Assembly (NCBI GenBank): GCA_964588535.1
Contig: CAZPQA010000118.1
Span: 1 to 8,267 of the forward strand
DNA: 8,267 nt
Direction of reading: 5' to 3'
Origin: NaphS2 sp964588535
GTDB lineage: Bacteria > Desulfobacterota > DSM-4660 > Desulfatiglandales > Desulfatiglandaceae
Each line of letters starts with the position of its first letter. The stretch's first letter is position 1. Shown here piece by piece: positions 1-5,723 of this stretch. The position numbers and the translations under genes were made by a program. Under the pieces are notes generated by a model. The model made no database searches and was not told where the DNA came from. It saw only the letters and a list, made by a program, of their open reading frames with translations.

Positions 1-209
1 TTTATGACCGAGATGAACCCGCAGTCCTCTGCCAGCAGGGCCGCATCCAGCACCAGGGAATCGATCCGGTTTTCCTGAAGGGTCAGCAGCACATCCTTCA
101 GATTATCGGCTTTCAGCAGTTCGAATCCTCGCTCCTCTGCAAATATTTCCAGTTCCCTGGGGGTGTTTCCAGCCTGTTCCGCAATGAGGATCGTTTTGTT
201 TGCGTCCAT
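1..209 (-). CDS. Receiver-like (CheY-fold) domain protein, C-terminal part off the window
   Basis: 69 N-terminal residues are visible, starting at ATG 209-207; the gene continues past base 1. The pattern is that of a response-regulator receiver domain: beta-1 TILIAEQ (residues 6-12), a helix, beta-2 GFELLKAD (28-35), a helix, then beta-3 SLVLDAALL (51-59) with Asp55 where the phospho-acceptor should lie. The usual Asp-Asp pair after beta-1 is replaced by Glu11-Gln12, so Mg2+ binding may be altered and phosphorylation is uncertain. No in-frame ATG lies between the start and the upstream TGA at 269-267. The ribosome site is weak (AGGG close to the ATG). A strong sigma-54 promoter lies about 95 bases upstream, so the gene is probably activated by an NtrC-type protein. 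Output domains, if any, are outside the window. The receiver fold is inferred from the alternating pattern and could be a degenerate or PilZ-like partner domain instead. Confidence 0.6.
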   Translation of the reverse strand, partial: MDANKTILIAEQAGNTPRELEIFAEERGFELLKADNLKDVLLTLQENRIDSLVLDAALLAEDCGFISVI

Positions 210-248
210 ATCCCTGCGTTGGTTGTGTTCTCGTTGGATGCGGCTTAT

Positions 249-282
249 GGAATCCCATATAAGAATTCACGAAAGGGATTCC
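249..282. repeat. Symmetric palindrome in the leader of the receiver-like gene
   Basis: Perfect 8-base arms GGAATCCC (249-256) and GGGATTCC (275-282) flank an 18-base centre. The 6-base palindrome GAATTC (263-268) sits at exactly the same axis of symmetry, with six unpaired bases on each side. It lies between the sigma-54 promoter and the start codon, so it could be a DNA operator bound by a dimer downstream of the start site, or an RNA hairpin in the leader. It has no U-tract and does not look like a terminator. Confidence 0.5.
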
Positions 283-304
283 GCTTTTGAATCTCCTTGG
301 GTTC

Positions 305-320
305 AGCAAATATCGTGCCT
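305..320 (-). promoter_or_regulatory. Sigma-54 (-24/-12) promoter for the receiver-like gene
   Basis: Read on the minus strand the site is AGGCACGATATTTGCT. It matches the RpoN consensus TGGCACG-N4-TTGCW at nearly every position, with GG (319-318) and GC (307-306) separated by exactly ten bases. Transcription would start near base 294 and leave a leader of about 85 nt before ATG 209. It is correctly placed and oriented for the leftmost gene, and the same window encodes a sigma-54 activator. A candidate enhancer half-site pair, GCAT-N10-ATGC at 405-422, lies about 110-130 bases upstream of the predicted start; it is short and weakly supported. Confidence 0.75.
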
Positions 321-471
321 GTTTTTGATGTGTTTGATGTTTGCTTTAGAAATCAATAGGTTGATATGAATGCTGGGATTTAGATTAATGCAGATAGGTT
401 TGGGGCATTTTGTAGCACATGCTGGCGAGATATGGGCGTAAGGTTTTGATAGATTGGAGAAATTAGGATTT

Positions 472-516
472 TGGGTAATAATGCCCTGAATGTTACAAAA
501 TTACCCATTCAAGGGC
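472..516. repeat. Interleaved inverted repeats (possible pseudoknot or alternative stems)
   Basis: TGGGTAAT (472-479) is perfectly complementary to ATTACCCA (500-507). GCCCT plus GAATG (483-492) is complementary to CATTC-A-AGGGC (506-516) with a single bulged A. The two stems cross each other, so as RNA they would form an H-type pseudoknot, with the second stem trimmed by two pairs, or two mutually exclusive hairpins. Pairing is seen directly; a function is not established. Confidence 0.4.
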
Positions 517-599
517 TTGAAGGTCAGGGTTCGGTATCGGTGCTTTGAAGATGTACTTTAATCATCAAGGGCAAGACCGCATTCATTGTGTTTTATAAT

Positions 600-619
600 A
601 ATTGGATTTTGCGCCAATT
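600..619. repeat. Small hairpin AATTGG-N8-CCAATT
   Basis: Six-base perfect arms at 600-605 and 614-619 flank an 8-base loop. It lies about 45 bases upstream of the candidate promoter of the ABC operon and inside the wider inverted repeat GGTCAGGG (522-529) / CCCTGACC (623-630). It could be an operator or part of an RNA fold; arms of this size also occur by chance. Confidence 0.3.
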
Positions 620-663
620 TCTCCCTGACCCTTTGTTTAATCCTTCATCGTATTTTCATACCC

Positions 664-692
664 TATACAACCAGGTCCCGACGTGGTATTAT
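664..692 (+). promoter_or_regulatory. Candidate sigma-70-type promoter of the ABC operon
   Basis: TATACA (664-669; four of six matches to TTGACA) and TATTAT (687-692; five of six to TATAAT) are separated by 17 bases. The pair is followed at a normal distance by the start of the ABC ATPase gene, giving a leader of about 30 nt. No better pair was found upstream. In A/T-rich DNA this is only suggestive. Confidence 0.28.
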
Positions 693-729
693 TGTATTCC
701 AAGTTTAGAACTAATTGGCTTTAGGGTGG

Positions 730-1407
730 ATGGTGAAAGAGTTAATTGTTCGTTTAGACAAAGTAAGCCGGGAGTATGACAAAGGAAAGATCAAGGCGAT
801 CAATAATGTGAGCCTTGACGTGTTCCGGGGTGAATCCATTGTGCTTTTGGGGAGCAGCGGCAGCGGAAAAACAACCCTGTTAAACCTGATTACGGGCCTT
901 GACGCTCCGACGAAGGGCAAGGTCCTTTTTAACGGGATGACCCCGAAAAGCAGGGCAAAATGGAGTTCCCTGCGATCCGAGTACATTGGATTTATCTTTC
1001 AATCATTCAACCTGCTTCCCACACTCACCGCACTCGAAAATGTTGAAATCCCCATGTTTGGCACCCGAATGAATTCGCGGGAGCGGGAAGCACGGGCAAC
1101 AGAGTTGTTGGAAAAGGTAGGGCTTTCGGACAGAATGTCCCATTTGCCCTCCAAACTATCCGGGGGGGAGCGGCAGAGGGTTGCCATTGCCAGAAGTCTT
1201 GCCAACCGCCCAACTCTTTTGGTGGCAGATGAACCCACTGGAAACCTGGACAGTAAAACATCCCAACAGATCATGAATTTGATTGAGGATGTGCATCTGT
1301 CAGAGAAAAACACCCTGCTTCTGGTAACCCATGATAGAAAGATAGCAAGCCGCGCAACCAGGCTCATCCGGATTGCTGACGGCAGCGTTGTTTCGGCAAC
1401 CGGTTGA
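730..1407 (+). CDS. ABC transporter ATPase, LolD/MacB/FtsE-type
   Basis: A 225-residue ATP-binding subunit that would dimerise on the cytoplasmic face of the inner membrane and power the permease encoded next. All ABC motifs are present and in order (numbering from ATG 730): Walker A GSSGSGKT at 41-48, Q-loop Gln91 in FIFQSFNLLP, signature LSGGERQR at 143-150, Walker B LLVADEP with catalytic Glu168, the D-loop GNLDS, and the H-loop THD with His201. The FQSFNLLP and ADEPTGNLD forms are typical of the MacB/LolD mechanotransmission subfamily, and the length fits a stand-alone LolD-like ATPase. The start is ambiguous: ATG 730 and GTG 733 are adjacent, and AGGGTGG (723-729) is better spaced for the GTG; an in-frame TTG at 715 is less likely. 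It is the first gene of a three-gene operon, ending 17 bases before the permease start. The substrate cannot be read from the ATPase. Confidence 0.93.
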   Translation: MVKELIVRLDKVSREYDKGKIKAINNVSLDVFRGESIVLLGSSGSGKTTLLNLITGLDAPTKGKVLFNGMTPKSRAKWSSLRSEYIGFIFQSFNLLPTLTALENVEIPMFGTRMNSREREARATELLEKVGLSDRMSHLPSKLSGGERQRVAIARSLANRPTLLVADEPTGNLDSKTSQQIMNLIEDVHLSEKNTLLLVTHDRKIASRATRLIRIADGSVVSATG

Positions 1408-1424
1408 GATGGTAAAAATCAAAT

Positions 1425-2546
1425 ATGCTGTTTATTAAAGTACCGAAAAATAATCTTGCCAAACGTCCCATGCGGACCATCCTGACCTGTCTTGGTGTTG
1501 CCCTGGGGGTTGCAAGCTTCATTGCACTGGTGGGGCTGTCGAGGGGAGTTGAAAGGGCCTGGACCGTCGGGTTAGACGAAAAGGGCACCCATATCCTGGG
1601 TATGCGGAAAGGGTCGGCCGAGATCCTTACGGCCACACTGGATGAAAATCTTGGTAAGGAACTTGCCGGGGTGGATGGGATTAGTAACGTGTCAGGAGAA
1701 CTGATCGACCTGATCCAGGTGGATAATGGTACAACCGTGTTGCTCACCGGCTGGTCGGACCGGAGCAACCTTTGGAAAACTCTTCACCTCGGTAAAGGGG
1801 ATATTCCATTGGAGTTGAAGTCCGGAGATGTGGTCCTTGGAGCATCCATCGCCACAGCATTGGGCAAGCGCGTCGGGGGTAAGATTTTAATAAACACGAA
1901 GACCTTCAACATCAAGGCAATCCATAAATCCAAGGGAGCTCTCAACAGCAACACCATTATCATGCCGCTTTCAGATATGCAGAAGCTGACCGGGAAAACC
2001 GGGCAGGTAACGGTTTTCAATCTAAGACTTGCCCGGACTGATGACCGGGAATTTGTGATGCATGTATTGTCTGTCTTGAACAGCCGGTTTGAGGCCCTTG
2101 CTTTTCAGGAAACAAGAGAGATTGCTGACAATAATAAGATTCTTCAATTGTTTCGAGCCATTGCCTGGGGAACATCCTCCATTGCCTTGATTATCTGCGT
2201 GTTCGTGGTGCTCAATACGCTTTTGATGTCGGTGACGGAACGGAGGCGGGAAATCGGGATTTATTCCGCCCTTGGGTGGCATCCGTCGAGGGTCATGATG
2301 ATGATCGGGATGGAAGCGGTGATGATCACTGCCGCAGGAGGCCTGATGGGTGTTATGATGGGGGCCGGCGGTCTTTACGTGCTGGTGGGTGCCACGGAAC
2401 TTCGGGCATACATCGAACCTCGGCTGGATATCTGGGTTATCATCGAAACGTTTCTGGCAGCTGCTCTTTTGGGGACAATTTCAAGTATTTACCCAGCATG
2501 GCGGGCCGTTAGAATCAGCCCCACAGAGGCATTGCGATATGAATAA
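1425..2546 (+). CDS. ABC transporter permease, MacB/FtsX (LolE-like) family
   Basis: A 373-residue inner-membrane permease with the four-helix layout of type VII ABC transporters. TM1 is near residues 17-38, followed by a periplasmic domain of about 200 residues (MacB_PCD-like, about 40-240). Three C-terminal helices follow near 246-270, 290-318 and 333-355, forming the FtsX domain. The conserved cytoplasmic stretch TERRREIGIYSALG (271-284) after TM2 is the coupling segment that contacts the ATPase. The C-terminal motif PAWRAVRISPTEALRYE (357-373) is a hallmark of the family. These proteins do not form a channel; they use ATP in the cytoplasm to move periplasmic domains, as in lipoprotein release or MacB-type efflux. 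ATG 1425 has only a poor ribosome site, so translation is probably coupled to the ATPase gene. No MacA-type adaptor gene is visible nearby. The substrate is unknown. Confidence 0.92.
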   Translation: MLFIKVPKNNLAKRPMRTILTCLGVALGVASFIALVGLSRGVERAWTVGLDEKGTHILGMRKGSAEILTATLDENLGKELAGVDGISNVSGELIDLIQVDNGTTVLLTGWSDRSNLWKTLHLGKGDIPLELKSGDVVLGASIATALGKRVGGKILINTKTFNIKAIHKSKGALNSNTIIMPLSDMQKLTGKTGQVTVFNLRLARTDDREFVMHVLSVLNSRFEALAFQETREIADNNKILQLFRAIAWGTSSIALIICVFVVLNTLLMSVTERRREIGIYSALGWHPSRVMMMIGMEAVMITAAGGLMGVMMGAGGLYVLVGATELRAYIEPRLDIWVIIETFLAAALLGTISSIYPAWRAVRISPTEALRYE

Positions 2547-3260
2547 GTGAAAAAAGGACCGATGATTTCATTTGATTACCCATACCTTGTTACATCCCTG
2601 GTATTGCTGATGATCTCCATGACAGGATACTGGGTATTCCCTAAGCGCCGCAGGGCCTTGTTGCTTTCCGGCCTTTTGTCCATACCGTGTTCCCTGACAA
2701 CATTCTATTTTGTTCCGGAATACTGGCAGCCTGTCCGTCTGTTTGATTTCCCCCTAGGCATAGAAGACATCTTTTTTTCCTTTTCCACGGGTATGATGGT
2801 TTGGTTTATCATGGATGTCCGGCACGGGAACGCTATTTTGGAAACAAGGTGGTCAAGGGTTTTGCCGCGGTATTTCAAGGTTTTGCCCCTTGGTATCGTG
2901 ATGATTTTCCTCATGCGGCAAATACCCATAATGGTCATGAACCAGGCGTTGATCGGAATCATCATCATTGGGGTGATCCTTTCCTGGAACCGATGGAAAG
3001 CATTGCCAGCAGCTTTGTTTACCGGAGCGGTTTTTTCTTTATTTTATACGCTGTTTCTGGCGATGATGTTTGCCAATTTTCTGGATTTTTCCATCCAATG
3101 GACCCATTCAAACCTTTTCGGATTTTCTATCTTGGGTATTCCTGTTGAAGAGAGCCTCTGGGCATTCATTTTTGGCGCATGCTGGGCCATTGTCATGGTG
3201 TTTGTATTTAATACAAAGATCCCTATTTCATCCGATCTAAAGCGTACTGTTGCAAATTAA
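2547..3260 (+). CDS. Seven-helix membrane protein, lycopene cyclase (CarR/CrtYcd) domain-like
   Basis: 237 residues, mostly hydrophobic, with about seven membrane segments (near 12-30, 37-56, 71-90, 108-124, 127-147, 151-178 and 190-221). It reads as two tandem copies of the three-helix lycopene cyclase domain. The first has the YPYL-helix-PKRRRALLL-helix layout and ends in FPLGIEDIFF (68-77). The second ends in GIPVEESLWAFIFG (197-210), matching the family's PxEE-type motif. The first acidic pair is Glu-Asp (73-74) instead of Glu-Glu. Known members cyclise lycopene, but many bacterial homologues are uncharacterised, and no carotenoid gene is in view here. The GTG start directly abuts the permease stop (TAAGTG), implying coupling; ATG 2562 with AAAGGA just before it is an alternative that shortens the protein by five residues. 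Operon position suggests a role with the ABC transporter. The family call is by motif and topology recognition, not by search. Confidence 0.6.
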   Translation: MKKGPMISFDYPYLVTSLVLLMISMTGYWVFPKRRRALLLSGLLSIPCSLTTFYFVPEYWQPVRLFDFPLGIEDIFFSFSTGMMVWFIMDVRHGNAILETRWSRVLPRYFKVLPLGIVMIFLMRQIPIMVMNQALIGIIIIGVILSWNRWKALPAALFTGAVFSLFYTLFLAMMFANFLDFSIQWTHSNLFGFSILGIPVEESLWAFIFGACWAIVMVFVFNTKIPISSDLKRTVAN

Positions 3261-3294
3261 TGGCCATGATTTTGAGTTTGAAGAACTTGACACG

Positions 3295-3363
3295 GTGAAA
3301 GCACCAGCCGCATTATATAACCTGACCATCCATTTAAATATCAGGTTAGCGGCTCATTTTCAC
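3295..3363. terminator. Composite hairpin between converging genes, possible bidirectional terminator
   Basis: Three nested complementary segments line up. GTGAAA (3295-3300) pairs with TTTCAC (3358-3363), AGCCGC (3306-3311) with GCGGCT (3349-3354), and AACCTGA (3319-3325) with TCAGGTT (3341-3347). That gives 19 pairs in total, interrupted by asymmetric internal loops, with a 15-base apical loop. It fills the gap between the converging lycopene-cyclase-like gene (stop at 3260) and the TfoX-like gene (stop at 3365-3367), where a bidirectional terminator is expected. Neither side has a proper U-tract, so Rho-independent termination is not assured. Confidence 0.45.
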
Positions 3364-3364
3364 G

Positions 3365-3694
3365 CTATTTGGGCGGCAAGGACAAAGCGAAGTTTGTACC
3401 GAGTTGAACCCATTCGGACAACTCCTCGTCCGATTCGTGCCCTCCATATGACACCATTACCCAACCTTTCATTGCCCTGCCGGTGATATCAAATTTTCGG
3501 GTGTGGGGCAATTTTAGAAAATCTTCATATTTTTCAGGGCCGACCCGAACAATAATATCCTCATTCAATACGCCACAAGCCATGTTTCCGTTAAGCAGGT
3601 AGCATACGCCGCCGAACATTTTCTTCTCTTTAAATCCCGGCTTTTCCTCCAATAGTTCCGTAACTCTCTGTGCCAATCCTTCATCGTATGCCAT
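3365..3694 (-). CDS. TfoX N-terminal domain protein (TfoX/Sxy family)
   Basis: 109 residues, the size of a stand-alone TfoX_N domain. Family features are MAYDEGLAQRVTELL at the N-terminus, the conserved KKMFGGVCYLLNG (24-36) and MACGV (38-42), then VGPEKYEDFL (51-60) and RAMKGWVMV (73-81). It lacks the C-terminal TfoX domain found in the competence regulators Sxy/TfoX. Stand-alone versions are widespread and mostly of unknown function, so a role in DNA uptake should not be assumed. The start is ATG 3694-3692, with AAAGGA about 11 bases upstream. It lies 77 bases downstream of the UPF0178 gene on the same strand, and the two may be co-transcribed. The composite hairpin begins directly after its stop codon. 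Confidence 0.85.
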   Translation of the reverse strand: MAYDEGLAQRVTELLEEKPGFKEKKMFGGVCYLLNGNMACGVLNEDIIVRVGPEKYEDFLKLPHTRKFDITGRAMKGWVMVSYGGHESDEELSEWVQLGTNFALSLPPK

Positions 3695-3771
3695 TTTCTT
3701 ATATTTCCTTTTGAGTAAGCTATTTTACCATATGGGGACGTTCGGCCCAGAGAGTCTATATGAACGAGTTC

Positions 3772-4239
3772 TTAGGTGGAATTGGAGGGATACTTACGAC
3801 GGATTGATTGAATCATTTCGTCGAGCTGTTGAAGAAAACGTGATCGATCACGCTTCTTTAAAGGCGGCGGCCCGCCCATCATCTCTCCTGCGTCTCGGAG
3901 TTCAGACAACAGGTCTCGGGTTGCCACAGACTGACCGATGTTGTCTTCCGTGAACGGCTTCCCGGTTGTGCCGATTACACGTGCGCTTTTCTTCAGGCAG
4001 CGGCTCGCAAGGGGAATGTCGGCAGTGACCACAATGTCGTGAGGTTGCACATGTTCCACAATCCAATCATCGGCCGCGTCCAATCCGTTTTCTACAACTT
4101 CGAGTGCAATCCATGGTTCATTGGGAACACGCATCCAGGAGTTGGTCACCAACGTGACATCAAGGCCACATCGGCTTGCGACGCGGTACACCTCCTGCTT
4201 GACCGGGCACGCATCAGCATCGATAAATATGTGCAACAA
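3772..4239 (-). CDS. UPF0178 (DUF188) family protein, YaiI/YqxD-like
   Basis: 155 residues, normal for the family. Conserved stretches are the N-terminal IDADACPVK (6-14), VTNS (31-34), GLDAADDWI (52-60), DIVVTADIPLA (68-78) and the C-terminal GPPPLKKRDRSRFLQQLD (123-140). The spaced acidic residues Asp7, Asp9, Asp58 and Asp74 fit the proposal that this family has a PIN-like, metal-dependent nuclease fold, but no activity is established. The start is TTG 4239-4237: the frame has no ATG or GTG upstream before a TAG at 4272-4270, and a strong ribosome site GGGGAGG (4254-4248) sits eight bases before the TTG. A second TTG follows directly. The gene lies 86 bases downstream of the NtrC-type activator and could receive read-through from that operon. 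Confidence 0.88.
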   Translation of the reverse strand: MLHIFIDADACPVKQEVYRVASRCGLDVTLVTNSWMRVPNEPWIALEVVENGLDAADDWIVEHVQPHDIVVTADIPLASRCLKKSARVIGTTGKPFTEDNIGQSVATRDLLSELRDAGEMMGGPPPLKKRDRSRFLQQLDEMIQSIRRKYPSNST

Positions 4240-4262
4240 ACGAAGCGCCTCCCCATCATAAT

Positions 4263-4279
4263 CCCGGATCTAGTCCGGG
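4263..4279. terminator. Short GC-rich hairpin downstream of the two-component operon
   Basis: Perfect arms CCCGGA (4263-4268) and TCCGGG (4274-4279) flank a 5-base loop. It lies about 50 bases past the stop of the NtrC-type gene and just upstream of the ribosome site of the UPF0178 gene. A stretch of U is lacking; on the minus strand the stem is followed by ATTATG. It may attenuate read-through or protect a 3' end. It could equally shape the leader of the UPF0178 message. Confidence 0.35.
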
Positions 4280-4325
4280 TGCCGCCTAACCGGTACATCT
4301 GCAGCTTGTATGTAAAATGTTTTTA

Positions 4326-5684
4326 TCATAACCCGTATTTATTGATCTTGGCGGAAAGGGTTTTACGATTGATGCCCAAGATTCTGGCTGCTTCAATCTT
4401 TTTTCCGTCCGCCTTCTTCAGCACAAAGGCGATGTATTTTTTTTCCAGTTCTTCAAGGGTGATGGGGTCTTCAGGGAAAATCTGCAGGTCTCCCTGTTGC
4501 TGGATAATGTAGGAGGGAAGGTTTCTTTCCCGAATAATATGGGTATCTTCAAGGATAAGAATCCTCTCGATGGCATGCTCAAGTTCTCTGACATTGCCTG
4601 GCCAGGGGTATTCCTCTAACAGGTTAACCGCCTCAGGCGATATTTCTGGAGGCGGTTTTTTCATTTTGAGACTTAGCTTTCCCAGAAAATGTTCAATGAG
4701 AAGCGGAATATCTTCTTTCCGGTTCCTGAGGGGCGGGAGTTCCAGGGGAACCACACTCAGTCGATAGAACAGGTCTTCCCTGAATGTTCCATTTTGAATG
4801 GCTTCGGAAAGGGGTGTGTTGGAAGCGGCGATGATGCGGACATCCAGCTTTATGCGATGTTGATCGCCCACCTTCATGAACTCCCGTTCCTGAATGACCC
4901 TGAGAAGTTTGGCCTGAATTTTGAGACTCAGGTTTGTAATTTCATCGAAGAAAAAGGTGCCGTGGTTGGCCAGTTCAAAGAGGCCGTGTTTGGTTTGATG
5001 GGCCCCGGTAAATGAGCCCTTTACATGGCCGAAAAGTTCGCTTTCGAGGAGTGTTTCCACCAGTGCGGAGCAGTCTACTGCCACAAATTCCATGTCTTTT
5101 CGATTGCTGTTGGCATGAATGGCGCGGGCCACCAGCTCTTTTCCCGTGCCGCTTTCACCGCTTATGAGCACAGAACTTTCAGTGGGGGCAACCCGGGCGA
5201 TCTTTTCAAAAATTTTCAGCATGGGTGGGCTTTGCCCCAGGATGAGGCGTTTGCGTGAGACCTGTTTTATGCCGGCGTGTGCTGGGGATGGTTCTCCCTC
5301 GACCGCCTCTTTGTTGTGGACCTTGTTCAGGGCAGCGTCCAGGTCATCCAGGCTGAAGGGTTTGGTCAAATAGTCCAGGGCCCCCAGTTTTGTGCAATGG
5401 ACTGCCGTTGCAATGGTGGGGTATCCCGTAATCATGACCACGTTTGCTAAAGGGTCATTTCGACGGATGTGCTGAAGGACTTCAACACCGTCCATATCCC
5501 CCATTTTGATATCCAGAAGGACCAGATCGAAAGCACCGGTTTTGAGGTGCGCCAGGGCCTCTTTTCCGTTCAAGGCTTCGGTGGCGCGTATGCTGCGGTT
5601 GGCAAGGGCACGGCTGATCCCTTTTCGGACCACTTCTTCGTCATCGACGATCAACACATGCTCTATTTTTTTTCTCTTGACCAT
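4326..5684 (-). CDS. NtrC-family sigma-54-dependent response regulator (REC-AAA+-Fis HTH)
   Basis: 452 residues, full length for the family. Receiver domain (about 8-122): Asp14/Asp15, phospho-acceptor Asp58 in LVLLDIKMGDMDG, Thr86 and Lys108. AAA+ domain (about 148-375): Walker A GESGTGKE (176-183), sigma-54 contact loop GSFTGA (223-228), Walker B GTFFFDE (242-248), arginine-finger region FREDLFYRL (301-309) and PWPGNVREL (360-368). C-terminal Fis-type helix-turn-helix (about 405-452): KKIEAARILGINRKTLSAKINKYGL region at the end. Phosphorylation would promote oligomerisation at enhancer DNA and ATP-driven opening of sigma-54 polymerase complexes. The contact loop has Ser in place of the usual Ala (GAFTGA), while the key Phe and Thr are kept, so activity is expected. 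It is the last gene of the operon, 39 bases after the REC-kinase; the ribosome site is weak (AAGAAG). Target genes are unknown; the sigma-54 promoter at 305-320 is one candidate. Confidence 0.97.
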   Translation of the reverse strand: MVKRKKIEHVLIVDDEEVVRKGISRALANRSIRATEALNGKEALAHLKTGAFDLVLLDIKMGDMDGVEVLQHIRRNDPLANVVMITGYPTIATAVHCTKLGALDYLTKPFSLDDLDAALNKVHNKEAVEGEPSPAHAGIKQVSRKRLILGQSPPMLKIFEKIARVAPTESSVLISGESGTGKELVARAIHANSNRKDMEFVAVDCSALVETLLESELFGHVKGSFTGAHQTKHGLFELANHGTFFFDEITNLSLKIQAKLLRVIQEREFMKVGDQHRIKLDVRIIAASNTPLSEAIQNGTFREDLFYRLSVVPLELPPLRNRKEDIPLLIEHFLGKLSLKMKKPPPEISPEAVNLLEEYPWPGNVRELEHAIERILILEDTHIIRERNLPSYIIQQQGDLQIFPEDPITLEELEKKYIAFVLKKADGKKIEAARILGINRKTLSAKINKYGL

Positions 5685-5723
5685 TCAGACTTCTTTATCT
5701 TGCAGATGGCTAACAGCCAGTTT

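Larger units (their letters stand above)
210..729. other. Divergent intergenic region with several inverted repeats
   Basis: This 520-base stretch is A/T-rich and has no convincing coding region; short open frames in it are unsupported by composition or ribosome sites. It holds the sigma-54 promoter and leader palindrome of the leftward gene and a candidate promoter for the rightward operon. It also holds inverted repeats at 472-479/500-507, 483-492/506-516, 522-529/623-630 and 600-605/614-619, plus an 8-base direct repeat TCAAGGGC at 509-516 and 565-572. The density of structure suggests regulatory DNA or an RNA leader, but no known riboswitch class is recognisable. Confidence 0.5.

Noticed and set aside
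163..369. Open frame of 68 codons on the plus strand across the start of the receiver-like gene
   Set aside because: It overlaps the opposite-strand gene and its promoter, has no ribosome site, and its protein shows no recognisable pattern.
402..417. Second GG-N10-GC match on the plus strand as a sigma-54 promoter
   Set aside because: Only the GG and GC agree; the flanking -24 and -12 bases do not fit, and the next gene start is over 300 bases away.
588..779. Open frame of 63 codons on the plus strand running into the ABC ATPase gene
   Set aside because: It overlaps the ATPase start in another frame and has no ribosome site; its composition looks like translated intergenic DNA.
3306..3354. 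Composite hairpin considered as an integron attC site
   Set aside because: The bases around AAC and GTT do not give complementary outer R boxes, and there is no integrase or cassette array.
4294..4314. TACAT-N11-ATGTA inverted repeat between the activator and the UPF0178 gene
   Set aside because: The arms are only five A/T-rich bases and no promoter could be found with it, so chance is a sufficient explanation.
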